From contig CBDIHL010000028.1 of the NCBI GenBank assembly GCA_965279125.1, forward strand, positions 1 to 64,000: 64,000 nt of DNA, read 5' to 3'. The notes under the pieces were generated by a model that made no database searches, was not told the DNA's origin, and saw nothing but the letters and a program-made list of their open reading frames with translations. This DNA is from Dinoroseobacter sp965279125 (GTDB lineage Bacteria; Pseudomonadota; Alphaproteobacteria; Rhodobacterales; Rhodobacteraceae). Every line of letters starts with the position of its first letter. Position 1 is the stretch's first letter. Below are positions 37,226 to 48,749 of the stretch, piece by piece. Made by a program: the position numbers and the translations under genes.

Positions 37226-37858
37226 ATGTTTCGAACACTCCTTGCTCTTCTGATCTGTCTCGCCACCCCCAGCCTTGCGCAGGTCGAGGTCGTGACCGAA
37301 CGCAAACCAACCCGTGTCACAGTCTACCTCTCAATGCCGCTTGCAACTGTGCCAGAGATCCTCGGCGTCACGCTTCCGCTCACCCAGTCCGAGCAAAACG
37401 CGGCTGATCTCATCCCCGGCCTCACCTTGCGCACGCTCGACGGGCCGCTTGAGCTGACACCGATTGCTGCGGTCCTCCACCCAAGCGCCGATCCGATCGA
37501 TTTCAGCGCGCCGTGGGATGCATCAATCGCCGTAGATTTTGGGGGGCAAAGCCAGACGTTCGATCCGTCCATTCCGCTGACGCTCTATGCCAGGCTCGAA
37601 GCGCGCGCCGTGGATGGATATCAGGTGCTGTCGTTCTCCTTTCCCAACAGCACAGGGCCCGCAGTGGAGCTGGTCCTTCATGACTACGTGCGCGATCAGG
37701 TGCGCGACCGGATCGTGGTGCAGCTGGACGAGGGGGGCGTGATCCTTTTGCCGGAGGTCTTTGCGAGTACAAATGGCATCCGCTGGACAATCGCGTTCGG
37801 TTTCGTGTTCCTCGCGACGCTTGGCTACGATCTGTGGAGGCGGCGTCGGAAAACCTAA
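37226..37858 (+). CDS. Exported protein with C-terminal membrane anchor
   Basis: The 210-residue protein has a cleavable signal (FRTLLALLICLATPSLAQ), a periplasmic domain of about 155 residues rich in beta structure, and a C-terminal transmembrane helix (WTIAFGFVFLATLGYDLW) followed by RRRRK. No family was recognised. The layout suggests a periplasmic sensor or assembly factor with a cytoplasmic basic tail. It is divergent from the XRE operon and upstream of tRNA-fMet. Confidence 0.75.
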   Translation: MFRTLLALLICLATPSLAQVEVVTERKPTRVTVYLSMPLATVPEILGVTLPLTQSEQNAADLIPGLTLRTLDGPLELTPIAAVLHPSADPIDFSAPWDASIAVDFGGQSQTFDPSIPLTLYARLEARAVDGYQVLSFSFPNSTGPAVELVLHDYVRDQVRDRIVVQLDEGGVILLPEVFASTNGIRWTIAFGFVFLATLGYDLWRRRRKT

Positions 37859-38010
37859 AGACAATCAACGTGGTGAAGGCCGCCATCCTTCGCCATGCCA
37901 TAATCTGAAAGCGCAGACATGAGTTATCGATATGTGCCGGAAAAAGCGCCCCTTTCCTAACTGAGCGGGGTTGCGCCTGCTGCAGACTCACAATACATAC
38001 CCGCTATTGG

Positions 38011-39363
<1,353 letters not shown>

Positions 39364-40044
39364 AACCGCGACCGTCAGCTTGATGGTATCCCAAACCTAG
39401 ACAAGGTGTTCGAGGAGAAGGTGAGCGGTGCCCGTGGGGAACGACCTGCCCTCCGAGAAATGATTACCTTTGTCCGTTCCGGTGACGTCGTGGTCGTACA
39501 CTCCCTCGATAGGCTGGGTCGCGATATCCGAGACCTTCTGAACATCGTGGAGGAAATGAACGCCAAGGGCGTCGTGGTGGAGTTCCTATCTGAGCGCCTT
39601 CGGTTCGGGCGGGATGACGAAGACCCATTGGCACGGCTTCAACTCCACATGCTCGCTGCCTTCGCCCAGTGGGAGCGAACGATCTCAAAGCGTCGTCAGG
39701 CCGAGGGTATTGCCAAGGCCAAAGCGAACCATCCGGAGAAGTACCGTGGGAGGCCCGCGAAGATCGATCCAACTCAGATCATCAGTCTTCGACAGCAAGG
39801 CGTTGGTCCAACTGAGATCGCGAAGAAGCTAGGGATCGGTCGAGCGTCGGTCTACAGGGCTCTGCGGCCAAGCTGATCGGCTTAAAAGGAGCTAAGGCTT
39901 AATTGGAGCGGACCGCCTCACAAATCGCGGGGAGCGGTCATTGGCTGCGGTTCGTGTGAAGGTCGGCTATGCGGGAGAAGCGCCGTTCCGCTGCGTTAGC
40001 TCCCAAGGCCTGCTTTACTGGAAAATGGTTCCCCCGCCGGACCT

Positions 40045-40631
40045 TCATTCAATCGGTGTCCCTCGCTCGGCACCGCGAAGCCGACTGAGTGTGACCGGGG
40101 TGACACCGAGATAGGACGCTATCAAATAGTGACCGAAAAGGTCTTCATAATGCGGGAAGCCCTTGCGAAACCATGCAAGGCGATCTGCGCCACCAAGTGC
40201 AGAAAGGCACCATTCCCGATCAGCCTTACGGGCCAGTTCTTGCTGCAAAATGCCGTTCGCCCATTCGCGAATTGGCACCGAAGTTAACATGAGTTCAGTC
40301 AAAGCGCGGCTGTCCATTTGCGCAACCAACGCGTCCGAAATCACATCTATTGATGCGAGCGAGGTCCCATTTCTGGTCCTCGCGACATTTGGTGTAACCA
40401 CGCAAGGACCAGCGTGAAAGCCAACGCAAACGGCCTCGACCTTCGGCATCGCTGATTTGGGCTGATCGCGCGTCCATCAAGAATGATGCGCTCCATTGAT
40501 TCTGGTTCGCCTTGTGCCGCAAGGCGACGCCCCTTTTCGACATGTTCAACGCTCCAGGCTGAGGCGAACATGCGCGTGGTCTCTTTGTCCAAAGCGCTCG
40601 AAGAACTGCTGAGAAACGTCAAAAGGTCCAA
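40045..40631 (-). pseudogene. Crp/Fnr-family regulator broken by two frameshifts
   Basis: The N-terminal part (MFASAWSVEHVEKGRRLAAQ to ERIILDGRAIS) and the C-terminal cNMP-binding and HTH parts (VGFHAGPCVVTPNVARTRNG; YLGVTPVTLSRLRG) are in different frames. Removing one base in GGG at 40459-40461 and one in CC at 40434-40435 restores a continuous protein reading ISQISDAEGRAVCVGFHAG. Both are one-base insertions 25 bp apart. Without them it would be a normal Crp/Fnr member of about 195 residues. It may be genuine decay or sequencing error. Confidence 0.75.
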
Positions 40632-40806
40632 ATTGCGAATTCCTTATCAAACGATAATGCCCCGCTTTTCTCGTACTCAGTACGACGGCTCCAACGGTAA
40701 GGAGAACAGCCAAATGACGATACCACCTAAGCAGAACAAGCGACAAGCGGCCAGCTTCGGTCTCGTAGGCAGCGGAGTCCGCATACAACGAACAAAGGAT
40801 TTTCGC

Positions 40807-41845
40807 ATGGTTGCGCGAAATTCAACCCCTATCAGAATGAAGATCATACGAGCAGTTAGGGCCATTCTCGTCATCTCAGGTGGCGCTATTGGGGCGCTGA
40901 TCTTGGCTGCGTTTGGTTTGTATTTCGCCACGTCCGGGCAATACACGGTGGCCGCAACGGTGGTGGACGATGCCTCGCTTCCAAACGTCGAAATCGACGG
41001 CGTGCGTCTGCATGCCAAGACATACGGCGACCCATCGAACCCTGTGATCATTGTTCTGCACGGCGGTCCCGGCGGGGATTATAGATCACAACTTGGCGCA
41101 AGAGCACTGGGGGATACCAATTTCGTCGTGTTCTACGATCAAAGGGGTGCGGGACTGTCTGAAAGAGTTTCGGCGGAAGACTTGACCGTCCCAGCCTATA
41201 TCGCAGAGCTTGACGCCATCATTGATAGATATTCTCCGGATCGTCCCGTAACCCTGTTGGGGCATTCTTGGGGCGCGATGCTCGCGACGGCCTATTTGGG
41301 AGAAGAGCCAGATAAGGTCGCAGGCGCAATTCTGTTGGAACCAGGCCTTTTTCACTGGCGAAGAGGCTCAGGATTGGATGACACAAGCAAAACCATATAT
41401 GTCCGGACTTGGGTTTTATTGGCAGGCCGCAATCGCCGCGTTTCAGTCTCTGCATGTGTCTGGTCCCGACTCGAGCGCCGGTCAGGACTATATGATGGGC
41501 GAGATCATTCATGAATTCGTCAATCACCCGGACAACCCCTATCACTGCCCCGGTGAAGACTTCGATGCGGCGGCGTGGCGATTTGGGGCAACGGCCAGCC
41601 AAACGGCCGGCAAAACCGGCGCTGCCGAAATTGAACTCATTGCCCAAGGCGCCGAAAGCTACCCCGGACCTGTCCTCTTGCTCGCCGGTGCCTGTAACGA
41701 CTGGCTTGGCGAAGACGCGCAACGGGTTCACCTAAGCTTTTTTCAAAACGGAGAGCTATCGATTGTACCAAACTCTGGCCACGATTTGATCTGGGACAAT
41801 CCGGACGAAACACTGCCGATAATCCGTGCATTTCTTGACAGGTAA
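40807..41845 (+). pseudogene. Alpha/beta hydrolase (S33 peptidase-like) broken by one frameshift
   Basis: The first part has an N-terminal membrane anchor, the oxyanion motif HGGPGGDY, and the nucleophile elbow GHSWGAM. The second part, in another frame, has WRFGATASQ, GPVLLLAGACNDWLGE and the catalytic His in VPNSGHDLIW. Dropping one T from the run of five at 41348-41352 joins them as LLEPGLFTGEEAQDWM. Together they make a family-typical protein of about 345 residues. AAAGGA lies 8 nt before ATG 40807. Confidence 0.75.
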
Positions 41846-42045
41846 TCCCGAGACAAGGGCTGTTCTGTGTGGGCGCCCGTTTCAGCTAAACTCACCCAAG
41901 GCGGTCATTGGCCCATTAGGCAGTCGCGGTAGGTTTGGGATCGAAGAAGACGTTAGCTGCAACGAGCACGAAGGTCGGCAGAGCGGACGAAGCTTCTGTT
42001 GAACTATTCTGATTGAATGTCTGCTTTGCTCACCGAAGAAGAATA

Positions 42046-42918
42046 CTATGAAGCCCGTGCCAAGTGGTGTTTGGGGGAGCATCCGAATTTGCGGGAGTAG
42101 TCGCGGCTAAAATGGGTGGAACTTTCGTAGCCGACTTCAAACCCCGCAATCGACACAGAAGGTATGCCGCGCTCCAAGAGTGCGCGTGCCTCGATCATCC
42201 GAAGGTCTTTTTGATACTGTAACGGTGAGGTGCCAGTCACCGACTTGAAGTGCTCGTGAAATGACGATTGGCTCATTCCGGCCACTTCGGCCAGTTCACT
42301 GACCACCAACGGCTCTCGAAAATTGGTCCTGATCTTTTGAATGGATTTGGCGATACGGCTGGCATGGCTGTCGACCGATAACAGGTTCCGCAACATGCCG
42401 CCAATCGGAGACAAGAGGAGGCGATAATGGAGTTCCTTCAAAATCATCGGACCGAGGACCTGCACATCAAGGGGTGCATCCATCAATTCCAGATAGCGCA
42501 CCATTGGACCGATCAAAGCAGGATCAGCGGTACTGACTGAGAGAGATTTCGCGTCATGAGCGTCGGACACCGCTTCGCCGACCTGTTCATAAAGGCTCCG
42601 CAGAATACCTAACTCCAACGACAATATGAGTGCGCGGTACGGTACATCCGGACTGGCCTCGGTGATCTTGGACGTCACGGGAAGGTCGTGGCTGACCAAG
42701 AGTGCGTCCCCCTTCTCCAGTTTTAGGAACTGCTGACCGACGTTCATTTCTTTTCGCCCCTGTAGGATCAGACAAATTACAGGGTTATAAACGATAGCTT
42801 CAAAGTCGGTGACTTTTTCACGTTTAAAAACGTGCGCAGCAGGAAGAACTTTGCCTGAACAAGCGATTTCGCGGGCCGAAAGCTCTGCCGACAGGTGCTG
42901 TAATCTAACGAATGTCAT
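42046..42918 (-). CDS. AraC-family transcriptional regulator
   Basis: The 290-residue protein has an N-terminal AraC_N cupin-like sensor domain (VICLILQGRKEMNVGQQFLK near residue 50) and a C-terminal double HTH (VVSELAEVAGMSQSSFHEHF; SIAGFEVGYESSTHFSRDYS). It is divergent from an aldo-keto reductase, the same arrangement as YqhC and its target reductases in E. coli, so it probably activates that gene in response to an aldehyde. That role is inference. Confidence 0.92.
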   Translation of the reverse strand: MTFVRLQHLSAELSAREIACSGKVLPAAHVFKREKVTDFEAIVYNPVICLILQGRKEMNVGQQFLKLEKGDALLVSHDLPVTSKITEASPDVPYRALILSLELGILRSLYEQVGEAVSDAHDAKSLSVSTADPALIGPMVRYLELMDAPLDVQVLGPMILKELHYRLLLSPIGGMLRNLLSVDSHASRIAKSIQKIRTNFREPLVVSELAEVAGMSQSSFHEHFKSVTGTSPLQYQKDLRMIEARALLERGIPSVSIAGFEVGYESSTHFSRDYSRKFGCSPKHHLARAS

Positions 42919-43076
42919 AGGCTCCTCCTTTCGCGAGCCCTATCAGGTGCGGTCACTGAGATCACGCATTTTCAAGTCATTCGGAGGAATCGGCATAATT
43001 TCTGTAGAACTTGGCAGGACAGGTTTCAGCCATGCTCGTAGCCTCCAATCAACATGACGTATGAATGGAGCGCCGC

Positions 43077-43985
43077 ATGTCTGTACTACCCACCACCTTC
43101 GCCCTTAATTCGGGAATCTTAATCCCCGCAGTCGGGTTTGGAACCTACTTAGTCTCGAACGATGATGCGGAAGCCACGATCAGTTCGGCGATCAAAGTCG
43201 GCTACAGGCACATCGACACCGCGTCTGGCTATCGCAATGAAGAAACGGTTGGGGCCGGGATCGGAAAAGGACTCCAGGCCGAGGGGCTATCGCGGGCTGA
43301 TCTGTTCGTAACGGCCAAGCTCTGGCCCGGAAATCCGGCTTGGGGCGATGCACCCAAAACCGCCGCTCAAACCATCGCGGAATGCGATGCAAGCCTCTCG
43401 CGTCTGGGATTGGACTATGTCGATCTCTACCTAATTCACGCGCCCTATGGCGGCGATATGCGGCTGGAACAATGGCGTGCCCTTTTGGACCTGCAAGCCA
43501 GCGGCAAAGCCCGCTCCGTCGGCGTGAGCAACTTCAATGCAGGTCATCTCGATGAGATCAGCGCTGCGGGCCTGCCGATGCCTGATGCTAACCAGATTGA
43601 ATTGCATCCTTGGTCTCAGAAACCCGACCTGCTTGCCCATATGGCCCATTACGATATCTCGCCGATTGCCTATAGCAGCCTTGTACCGCTTTCCACTTGG
43701 CGCACAGAGCCCGGCCAAGACAGTGCCAAGACCGATGATATGAAAGCGGATGGCGCAGTCTTTGAGGACATGGCGCGGAAGTACGGCGTATCCGAGGCAC
43801 AGTTATTGCTGCGATGGGGCGTACAGAATGGTTATGCCGTGCTGCCCAAGAGCCTGAACCCGGATCGAATGGCTCAGAACTTGGACCTGTTCTCTTTCAG
43901 CATCGACGAAGCCGACATGGCGCAAATAGCCACTATGGACCGTGGCGATGGCGTAGCTTGGGCGTCTGGCGATCCCAGCAAGTAG
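43077..43985 (+). CDS. Aldo/keto reductase
   Basis: The 302-residue AKR has the motif GYRHIDTASGYRNEETVG with catalytic Asp and Tyr, LWPGN in place of the usual K-x-W strand, DLYLIHAPYGG, GVSNFN, and a late cofactor region VLPKSLNPDRMAQNLDLF. It reduces aldehydes or ketones with NADPH. GGAG lies 6 nt before ATG 43077, preferred over an ATG four codons upstream. It is probably controlled by the divergent AraC protein. Confidence 0.92.
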   Translation: MSVLPTTFALNSGILIPAVGFGTYLVSNDDAEATISSAIKVGYRHIDTASGYRNEETVGAGIGKGLQAEGLSRADLFVTAKLWPGNPAWGDAPKTAAQTIAECDASLSRLGLDYVDLYLIHAPYGGDMRLEQWRALLDLQASGKARSVGVSNFNAGHLDEISAAGLPMPDANQIELHPWSQKPDLLAHMAHYDISPIAYSSLVPLSTWRTEPGQDSAKTDDMKADGAVFEDMARKYGVSEAQLLLRWGVQNGYAVLPKSLNPDRMAQNLDLFSFSIDEADMAQIATMDRGDGVAWASGDPSK

Positions 43986-44041
43986 CTGAAAACTCACTCT
44001 TCTCTTCAAGACACCGAAACACAAACTTGATTGGATTCATC

Positions 44042-44617
44042 ATGAACCGTTCTTTCTTTTCTTCATCAACCGCAGTTGCCGCCCCTTTGCTTGCAATCGC
44101 GCTCAGTACACCTTTGGCGGCAGACACTCCCTGCGATACGCATTTGATGAGTGGCAGCATCGCGCAACTCAACCCGACCCATGCAACAGTCGAAACATCG
44201 GTGCTTATTGATGCCGCGCCGGAGGAAGTCTGGGCAACCCTGACGGACTTCGACAATATGGCAAGCTGGAGCAGCGGCACATTGCAGGGCATGACCGGTG
44301 ATATCCAAGATGGAGGCAGCGTGACGATCACCTTCATATTTGGCACCGACGAGAACGGTGAGCCCAATTTGATGAAAATTCCACATACGCTTATCTATGA
44401 TGAAGGCCGCTCTTTCGGCTGGTCCGACCCCTTCCCCGAAGACATTGGCGGCGGCCATGACAACCATCTCTATCTGGTCGAAGCCTGTGGTGATCAGACC
44501 CTGTTCGTCCAGTCAGACGAAGTTGTCGACAACCCCTATGCCGCAAACTTCGTGAACCAGTTACTGCCCATGTATCAGACGTTCAATGCTGAGCTTAAAG
44601 CCGTCGTTGAGAACTAG
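44042..44617 (+). CDS. Exported START-like (SRPBCC) domain protein
   Basis: The 191-residue protein has a signal peptide (STAVAAPLLAIALSTPLAAD) followed by a polyketide-cyclase/SRPBCC fold with TVETSVLIDAAPEEVWATLT, FDNMASWSSGT and a long C-terminal helix. SRPBCC domains bind hydrophobic ligands; an exported form is unusual, since most are cytoplasmic. It lies 56 nt after the aldo-keto reductase gene on the same strand. Confidence 0.8.
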   Translation: MNRSFFSSSTAVAAPLLAIALSTPLAADTPCDTHLMSGSIAQLNPTHATVETSVLIDAAPEEVWATLTDFDNMASWSSGTLQGMTGDIQDGGSVTITFIFGTDENGEPNLMKIPHTLIYDEGRSFGWSDPFPEDIGGGHDNHLYLVEACGDQTLFVQSDEVVDNPYAANFVNQLLPMYQTFNAELKAVVEN

Positions 44618-45075
44618 GCATTTCAGTCTCGTGGCGCGATACTGTCGGAAAAGTTGTCGCGCCACTCCAGCCAAAGCTGATATTCATACACGACGCAGCA
44701 TCAGCAACTCTGGGCTCAAACCTGCCGTTAGCGGCGTTTTGCATGAAGGCCGACTACGAGCCGGGGACACACAATTCACGGAGGTGGTCTTTCCAAAACC
44801 GACCCCAGCATAGCGGCCAACCGCTAACCACCATCACGAAATTGATATCCCCTGTGATCGGTGATCCAGATACACTGAAGCCAGCTTGATGAGGTTAGGA
44901 AGTTGCCTGCAACTTGGGTTTCTTGGCCAACCGGTCCAAGCTGACTGTCGCGGTTCACCCAAAACTCGCGATGCCTCGATTAAGAAACCAAGCGCCCCAC
45001 TCCGGAACATCTGAGCAAATTGGGAAATTTTAGCCCAGCAGCATGCTTCCATCACATCCGAACGGCGCGGCGATA
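44618..45075. other. Gene-free stretch of 458 bp
   Basis: No credible coding frame was found. Short frames at 44586-44813 (+) and 44834-45055 (-) lack recognisable domains or good ribosome sites. The stretch lies between a plus-strand gene and a convergent minus-strand gene, and its sequence has the look of an eroded insertion, although no transposase motif or terminal repeat could be identified. Confidence 0.5.
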
Positions 45076-45600
45076 CTAGGCTGGCGTCATCTCAAAGCGC
45101 ACACGCCCGACAGGAATGCCAAGCCTGGTGACTATCGCATCATTTATAACGCGACCGTCCTCACCAAAATATATGACATCCTCGAACCCCAGTCTGGTAA
45201 CCTCGCCACCGGACCGAAAGTCAGCCAAATAGGACAGGCGAATTTCACTGCCCGTTTCGATGACTTCTGCCTCTCCAACAGTGTCCTCTCGTCGCCCTTT
45301 CCATCGGTTCTGTCCGGATCGGTCGAATACCCATGTCAGGCGGTTTTCTTCACCATCATCGTAGAAGAAGTCTTCAACAACAGTCAGCCGATCTCCTTCA
45401 AGACGGCTGTTGAGGCGCGCTGTAAAGCGGCGCTCTGATCCTGTCAGGTCCACTCTAAAAACTCCCGCCCCGACGGCCTTACCTGCAAAAGCTTTGTCCA
45501 GTGTAATGGGGGTCAGCGGACCTTGCGGTGAAGACGGGACACGAGCACATGCCGCAAGACCAAAGGTGCCGAGAATTATAGAGCGGCGCGTTATCGACAT
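45076..45600 (-). CDS. DUF3833 family lipoprotein
   Basis: The 174-residue protein begins with a twin-arginine-like stretch (SITRRSIILGTFGLAACARV) and a lipobox (LAAC), so it is probably lipid-anchored. The DUF3833 domain shows KAVGAGVFRVDLTGSERRF and LTVVEDFFYDDGEENRLTWV. It is a paralogue of the protein at 6007. Function is unknown. No obvious operon partner lies next to it. Confidence 0.82.
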   Translation of the reverse strand: MSITRRSIILGTFGLAACARVPSSPQGPLTPITLDKAFAGKAVGAGVFRVDLTGSERRFTARLNSRLEGDRLTVVEDFFYDDGEENRLTWVFDRSGQNRWKGRREDTVGEAEVIETGSEIRLSYLADFRSGGEVTRLGFEDVIYFGEDGRVINDAIVTRLGIPVGRVRFEMTPA

Positions 45601-45811
45601 ATCCGGAACCTGTTCGTTGTAGTGCGCGTTCCAACAACGCGCTGTTGGGTGAGAGTATAGCTCCGATGCCTATAATTTCGACTGCTGAGGTTATTTTGCG
45701 AGCCTGGTATGCATATCGATGCCGTCATCAGCACCACGACCGCGCAATTCGACACCACACTGTTGCTGCACCTAGGTGAGTAACGGCACGGGCAGTGGCC
45801 GCTCCAAGAAT

Positions 45812-46777
45812 TCAGGCCGGTTCCCGCCGGAATTTTTGGAAACGCCTCGGTTGTTTAGGCATGACGCTTCCCCGCATTACGAAAGTCCAGTCAGCATCCA
45901 CAACATCCCCTACGTACAGATCACCTCGGCTGTCGTAGGCAATGCTGTGAGGGGAAATGAACTGCCCAGGTCCCAATCCAGCACCAAGCTCTGAATCAAT
46001 ACGGGAAAGCAGGCTGCTGTCTTGGTCGAAGACGCTAACGAAAGGGCCTATATTCGGAAAATCATGGTTTACGTCGAGGTAGCTGGCCAACTCACCTACA
46101 ATGCAATCGGGACAGGAGCCCGCCGTGATCGCAAGGCCACTCGGGCGGTGCATGTTGTTGATCTGGGTTTCATACCGCCCGTTTTCATCGAAAATCTGGA
46201 TGCGAGAATTTTCACGGTCTGCCACATAAATCCAACCATCTGGATCGCAACAAATGTTATGCGGAAGATTGAATTCGCCCGGTCCGGTTCCCGGCGACCC
46301 CCAGCTTTTCAGGTGCTTGCCGTTGGGATCAAATTTGTGAATGCAGGCGTTTTGATACCCATCGGAGATAAAAATATCGCCCGACGGTGACACCGCGGAG
46401 TGTGTGCATTTGCAAAAAGGCTTACCGCTCATGAAACCCGAGCCGACATCAGCGGTTCCAATCTGTAGCAAGAGCGTTCCATCGAGCGTGAACTTTCGCA
46501 CCGTATGGTCAAAGTTATCGGTGAGATAGATGCATTGATCGGGCCCGATAGATGCACCATGAGGGTTCTTAAAAACCTTGTGCCCCCATGTCGATAAAAG
46601 GTCTCCATCCCGGCTAAGTACGACAACTGGCGCTTCGCCACGGTTGAAGAGGTAAACCCGGTCCTGAGCGTCAACGGCGATACCAGCGACGTCACCCAGC
46701 ACGACTTCAGGCGGTAACCGTGCAAAATCCACCACGGGCGTGTACGTATGACGGCCGGTTCCCAGTGAGTTGAACAT
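45812..46777 (-). CDS. NHL-repeat six-bladed beta-propeller protein
   Basis: The 321-residue protein carries about six NHL repeats, for example GIAVDAQDRVYLFNRGEAPV, FNLPHNICCDPDGWIYVADR and ISPHSIAYDSRGDLYVGD. Such propellers occur in peptidyl-hydroxyglycine lyases and in scaffold proteins; several His and Cys residues could bind metal. There is no signal peptide. GAGG 6 nt before ATG 46777 favours this start over one 11 codons upstream. Confidence 0.85.
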   Translation of the reverse strand: MFNSLGTGRHTYTPVVDFARLPPEVVLGDVAGIAVDAQDRVYLFNRGEAPVVVLSRDGDLLSTWGHKVFKNPHGASIGPDQCIYLTDNFDHTVRKFTLDGTLLLQIGTADVGSGFMSGKPFCKCTHSAVSPSGDIFISDGYQNACIHKFDPNGKHLKSWGSPGTGPGEFNLPHNICCDPDGWIYVADRENSRIQIFDENGRYETQINNMHRPSGLAITAGSCPDCIVGELASYLDVNHDFPNIGPFVSVFDQDSSLLSRIDSELGAGLGPGQFISPHSIAYDSRGDLYVGDVVDADWTFVMRGSVMPKQPRRFQKFRREPA

Positions 46778-47027
46778 AGGCTTACCTCGAATTTGAGTGC
46801 GCTCACGCATGCAGTGTCATGACGTCAGCTTGCAGAATAGTTTGCACTAAATCTAGCGGCCAATTCAGCTAGAAACGCTCATGAGTACGCTGGTTTAGGG
46901 CCTGCCACCGACCCTCGTTCCCATGTCACTCTTCGGCAACCGAACGCTTCTACTTCACGGCTTGCAAATATAGCATATGCTACACCGATAAGGGACTTGC
47001 GTGTCTCTCAAAGCCGGAGGGTGACTA

Positions 47028-47483
47028 ATGTATCAAAAAACATCCGCGAAGGCACTCCAAGCACTGTTGACGTGCCTTACCTTCTTGCTCGCAAGCTTGG
47101 CTCCACTTGATGCGCTCGCAGATACAGAGATGACCGGTTCGGAATTGTTCGAGGCCAATTGTGCGATGTGCCACGGGTTTGAGGGTAAAGGTGACGGTCA
47201 GATTGCGAAATCCCTTCGAACGCCGCCACCAGACCTCACACAGATTGCGCTCCGTCGTGATGGTGTTTGGCCGTTGCTCGAAGTGATGTCGATCATTGAT
47301 GGTTACACCAAAGGCACCAACCCTCGGACTGGAATGCCTGTTGTGGCTGCGATCACCGAAGGCCCGCTGGTAGATTTTGATCCAGGCAACGGCGTTTCGG
47401 TTCTGACACCCAAACGACTGGTCGATCTGGCCACCTACCTAGAAACCATCCAAGACCCGCAACCCGAGCGTTATGTGCCGTGA
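47028..47483 (+). CDS. Periplasmic c-type cytochrome (class I)
   Basis: The 151-residue protein has a signal peptide (ALQALLTCLTFLLASLAPL), the heme motif Cys45-AM-Cys48-His49 and a distal Met candidate in RTGMPV near residue 105. It is a soluble single-heme electron carrier. GGAGGG lies just before the ATG. No redox enzyme gene adjoins it, so its partner is unknown. Confidence 0.9.
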   Translation: MYQKTSAKALQALLTCLTFLLASLAPLDALADTEMTGSELFEANCAMCHGFEGKGDGQIAKSLRTPPPDLTQIALRRDGVWPLLEVMSIIDGYTKGTNPRTGMPVVAAITEGPLVDFDPGNGVSVLTPKRLVDLATYLETIQDPQPERYVP

Positions 47484-47597
47484 AACTTGCATCAACCTTG
47501 GGTGGGTTTGAGGTGCGAAGCATCGACTATAATTATCGATAGACCGCTGTATTTGGAACCGGTCTGGGATCGTAACATACAAAGTCGACTTGCTTGA

Positions 47598-48749
47598 TCA
47601 GTTTACCTTGGCAGAAATCTCTTTGAGCACGCGGGCTTCTGCCTCATCATAGACCGTCCCGTCAGTATCAAGAATATCATGGAACCAGATCGTACGGTCA
47701 GGGTGCCCTCCGTGGGCCGCGACAAGTTCGGCAGGCCAAGGAAAATGCGTTTGGGTGCGCCCCTTGACCAGCCCCCATTGGAAGCAGCCAACGTTTTCCC
47801 GGTGGAATAGGTCGAGTTGGTCAGCAATTCGGCTATCAACCGCTCGTGCCATCCATTCCGTGCAAAGCAAAGGACGATCAAAGGTTCTGAGGTGATCGAT
47901 GAAACCTGCAACATGTGGTGCATCCCAATACGCGTGGAATGTTATGATGTCTGACAAATCGAGTGCAGTGCGATCAACCTCGGTTTGATAGGGTGCTCCG
48001 GTGCAGCCCGGTTCTGGGGTTGTCCAAGCTGCAACTGTAATTGGGTGCATTGGTGCCTCGTTGCGGGCCCACTCAAAACTCATACGCAAGAGCGCGAGGC
48101 TAGCCGCCGTCATGTCTGGCTCATAGACGCGAAAACCAGATGCCCCAAACACCATCCGATTACCCGGTTCATTGTAGAGGTCCCAAAACAGTATGCGTCT
48201 ATCGTCGCGGAAGGACTTAACGACATCACGGACATAGGCTTCAAAACCGTCCCACTCAGCCTGATCAAGAAGTAGCGCCCGGCCTGGGCTTGCGACGGCG
48301 CGGCTGTTATGGACACCAGGCACAGGCTCTGGTTGTGGGCCATATGCGGGCTCGAACCCGCCAAATCCACAATCATCGAAGAGGCACGGAACAGATGTAA
48401 GTCCCAATCCATCTGCCACCCCCATAATCCAGTCCAAGCGGTCGATCAGGCCGTCGCGATCATGCTTCCAAACGAGATAGTGCAGATTGATGCGAAATGA
48501 ATTGAACCCAAGGTTGGCTGCCCAGCCAAGTTCCCGAACAATGGTGGCTTTGTCGAAGGAATCGACATGCCACATCTCGATGAAGTTCACCGCTGTTGAA
48601 GGTAGGAAGTTGAAACCACACACCCAGGGACGGGCATCCCACCAGGCATTGGCTTCTTGTGCGGTCCATCGGTCCACGGGCGATCTCACTTTTAGTCTTT
48701 GCCTTACGGAAAAGCCCTTCCCGCTCATGTCGGGAAGGGCCAGTGTCAT
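47598..48749 (-). CDS. GH5-like glycoside hydrolase
   Basis: The 383-residue TIM barrel has GFNSFRINLHYLVWKHD near the first third, the acid/base Glu in FWDLYNEPGNR near residue 192, ITFHAYW, and the nucleophile Glu in LLCTEWMAR near 297. There is no signal peptide, so it probably cleaves imported oligosaccharides in the cytoplasm. It directly abuts the substrate-binding protein gene in a LacI-controlled ABC import operon. The sugar is unknown. Confidence 0.82.
   Translation of the reverse strand: MTLALPDMSGKGFSVRQRLKVRSPVDRWTAQEANAWWDARPWVCGFNFLPSTAVNFIEMWHVDSFDKATIVRELGWAANLGFNSFRINLHYLVWKHDRDGLIDRLDWIMGVADGLGLTSVPCLFDDCGFGGFEPAYGPQPEPVPGVHNSRAVASPGRALLLDQAEWDGFEAYVRDVVKSFRDDRRILFWDLYNEPGNRMVFGASGFRVYEPDMTAASLALLRMSFEWARNEAPMHPITVAAWTTPEPGCTGAPYQTEVDRTALDLSDIITFHAYWDAPHVAGFIDHLRTFDRPLLCTEWMARAVDSRIADQLDLFHRENVGCFQWGLVKGRTQTHFPWPAELVAAHGGHPDRTIWFHDILDTDGTVYDEAEARVLKEISAKVN

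Noticed and set aside
39936..41970. GCGGTCATTGG and GAAGGTCGGC shared between 39.9 kb and 41.9 kb
   Set aside because: The shared words are only 10-11 bp, at different spacing. They may belong to a degenerate repeat but the evidence is too weak to call.
44834..45055. 73-codon minus-strand frame that resembles a transposon remnant
   Set aside because: I could not identify a transposase motif or inverted repeats, so it is described only as part of a gene-free stretch.
45624..45642. Hairpin GCGCGTT-CCAAC-AACGCGC upstream of the DUF3833 lipoprotein gene
   Set aside because: A 7-bp stem upstream of a start codon without other conserved context; it could be chance.
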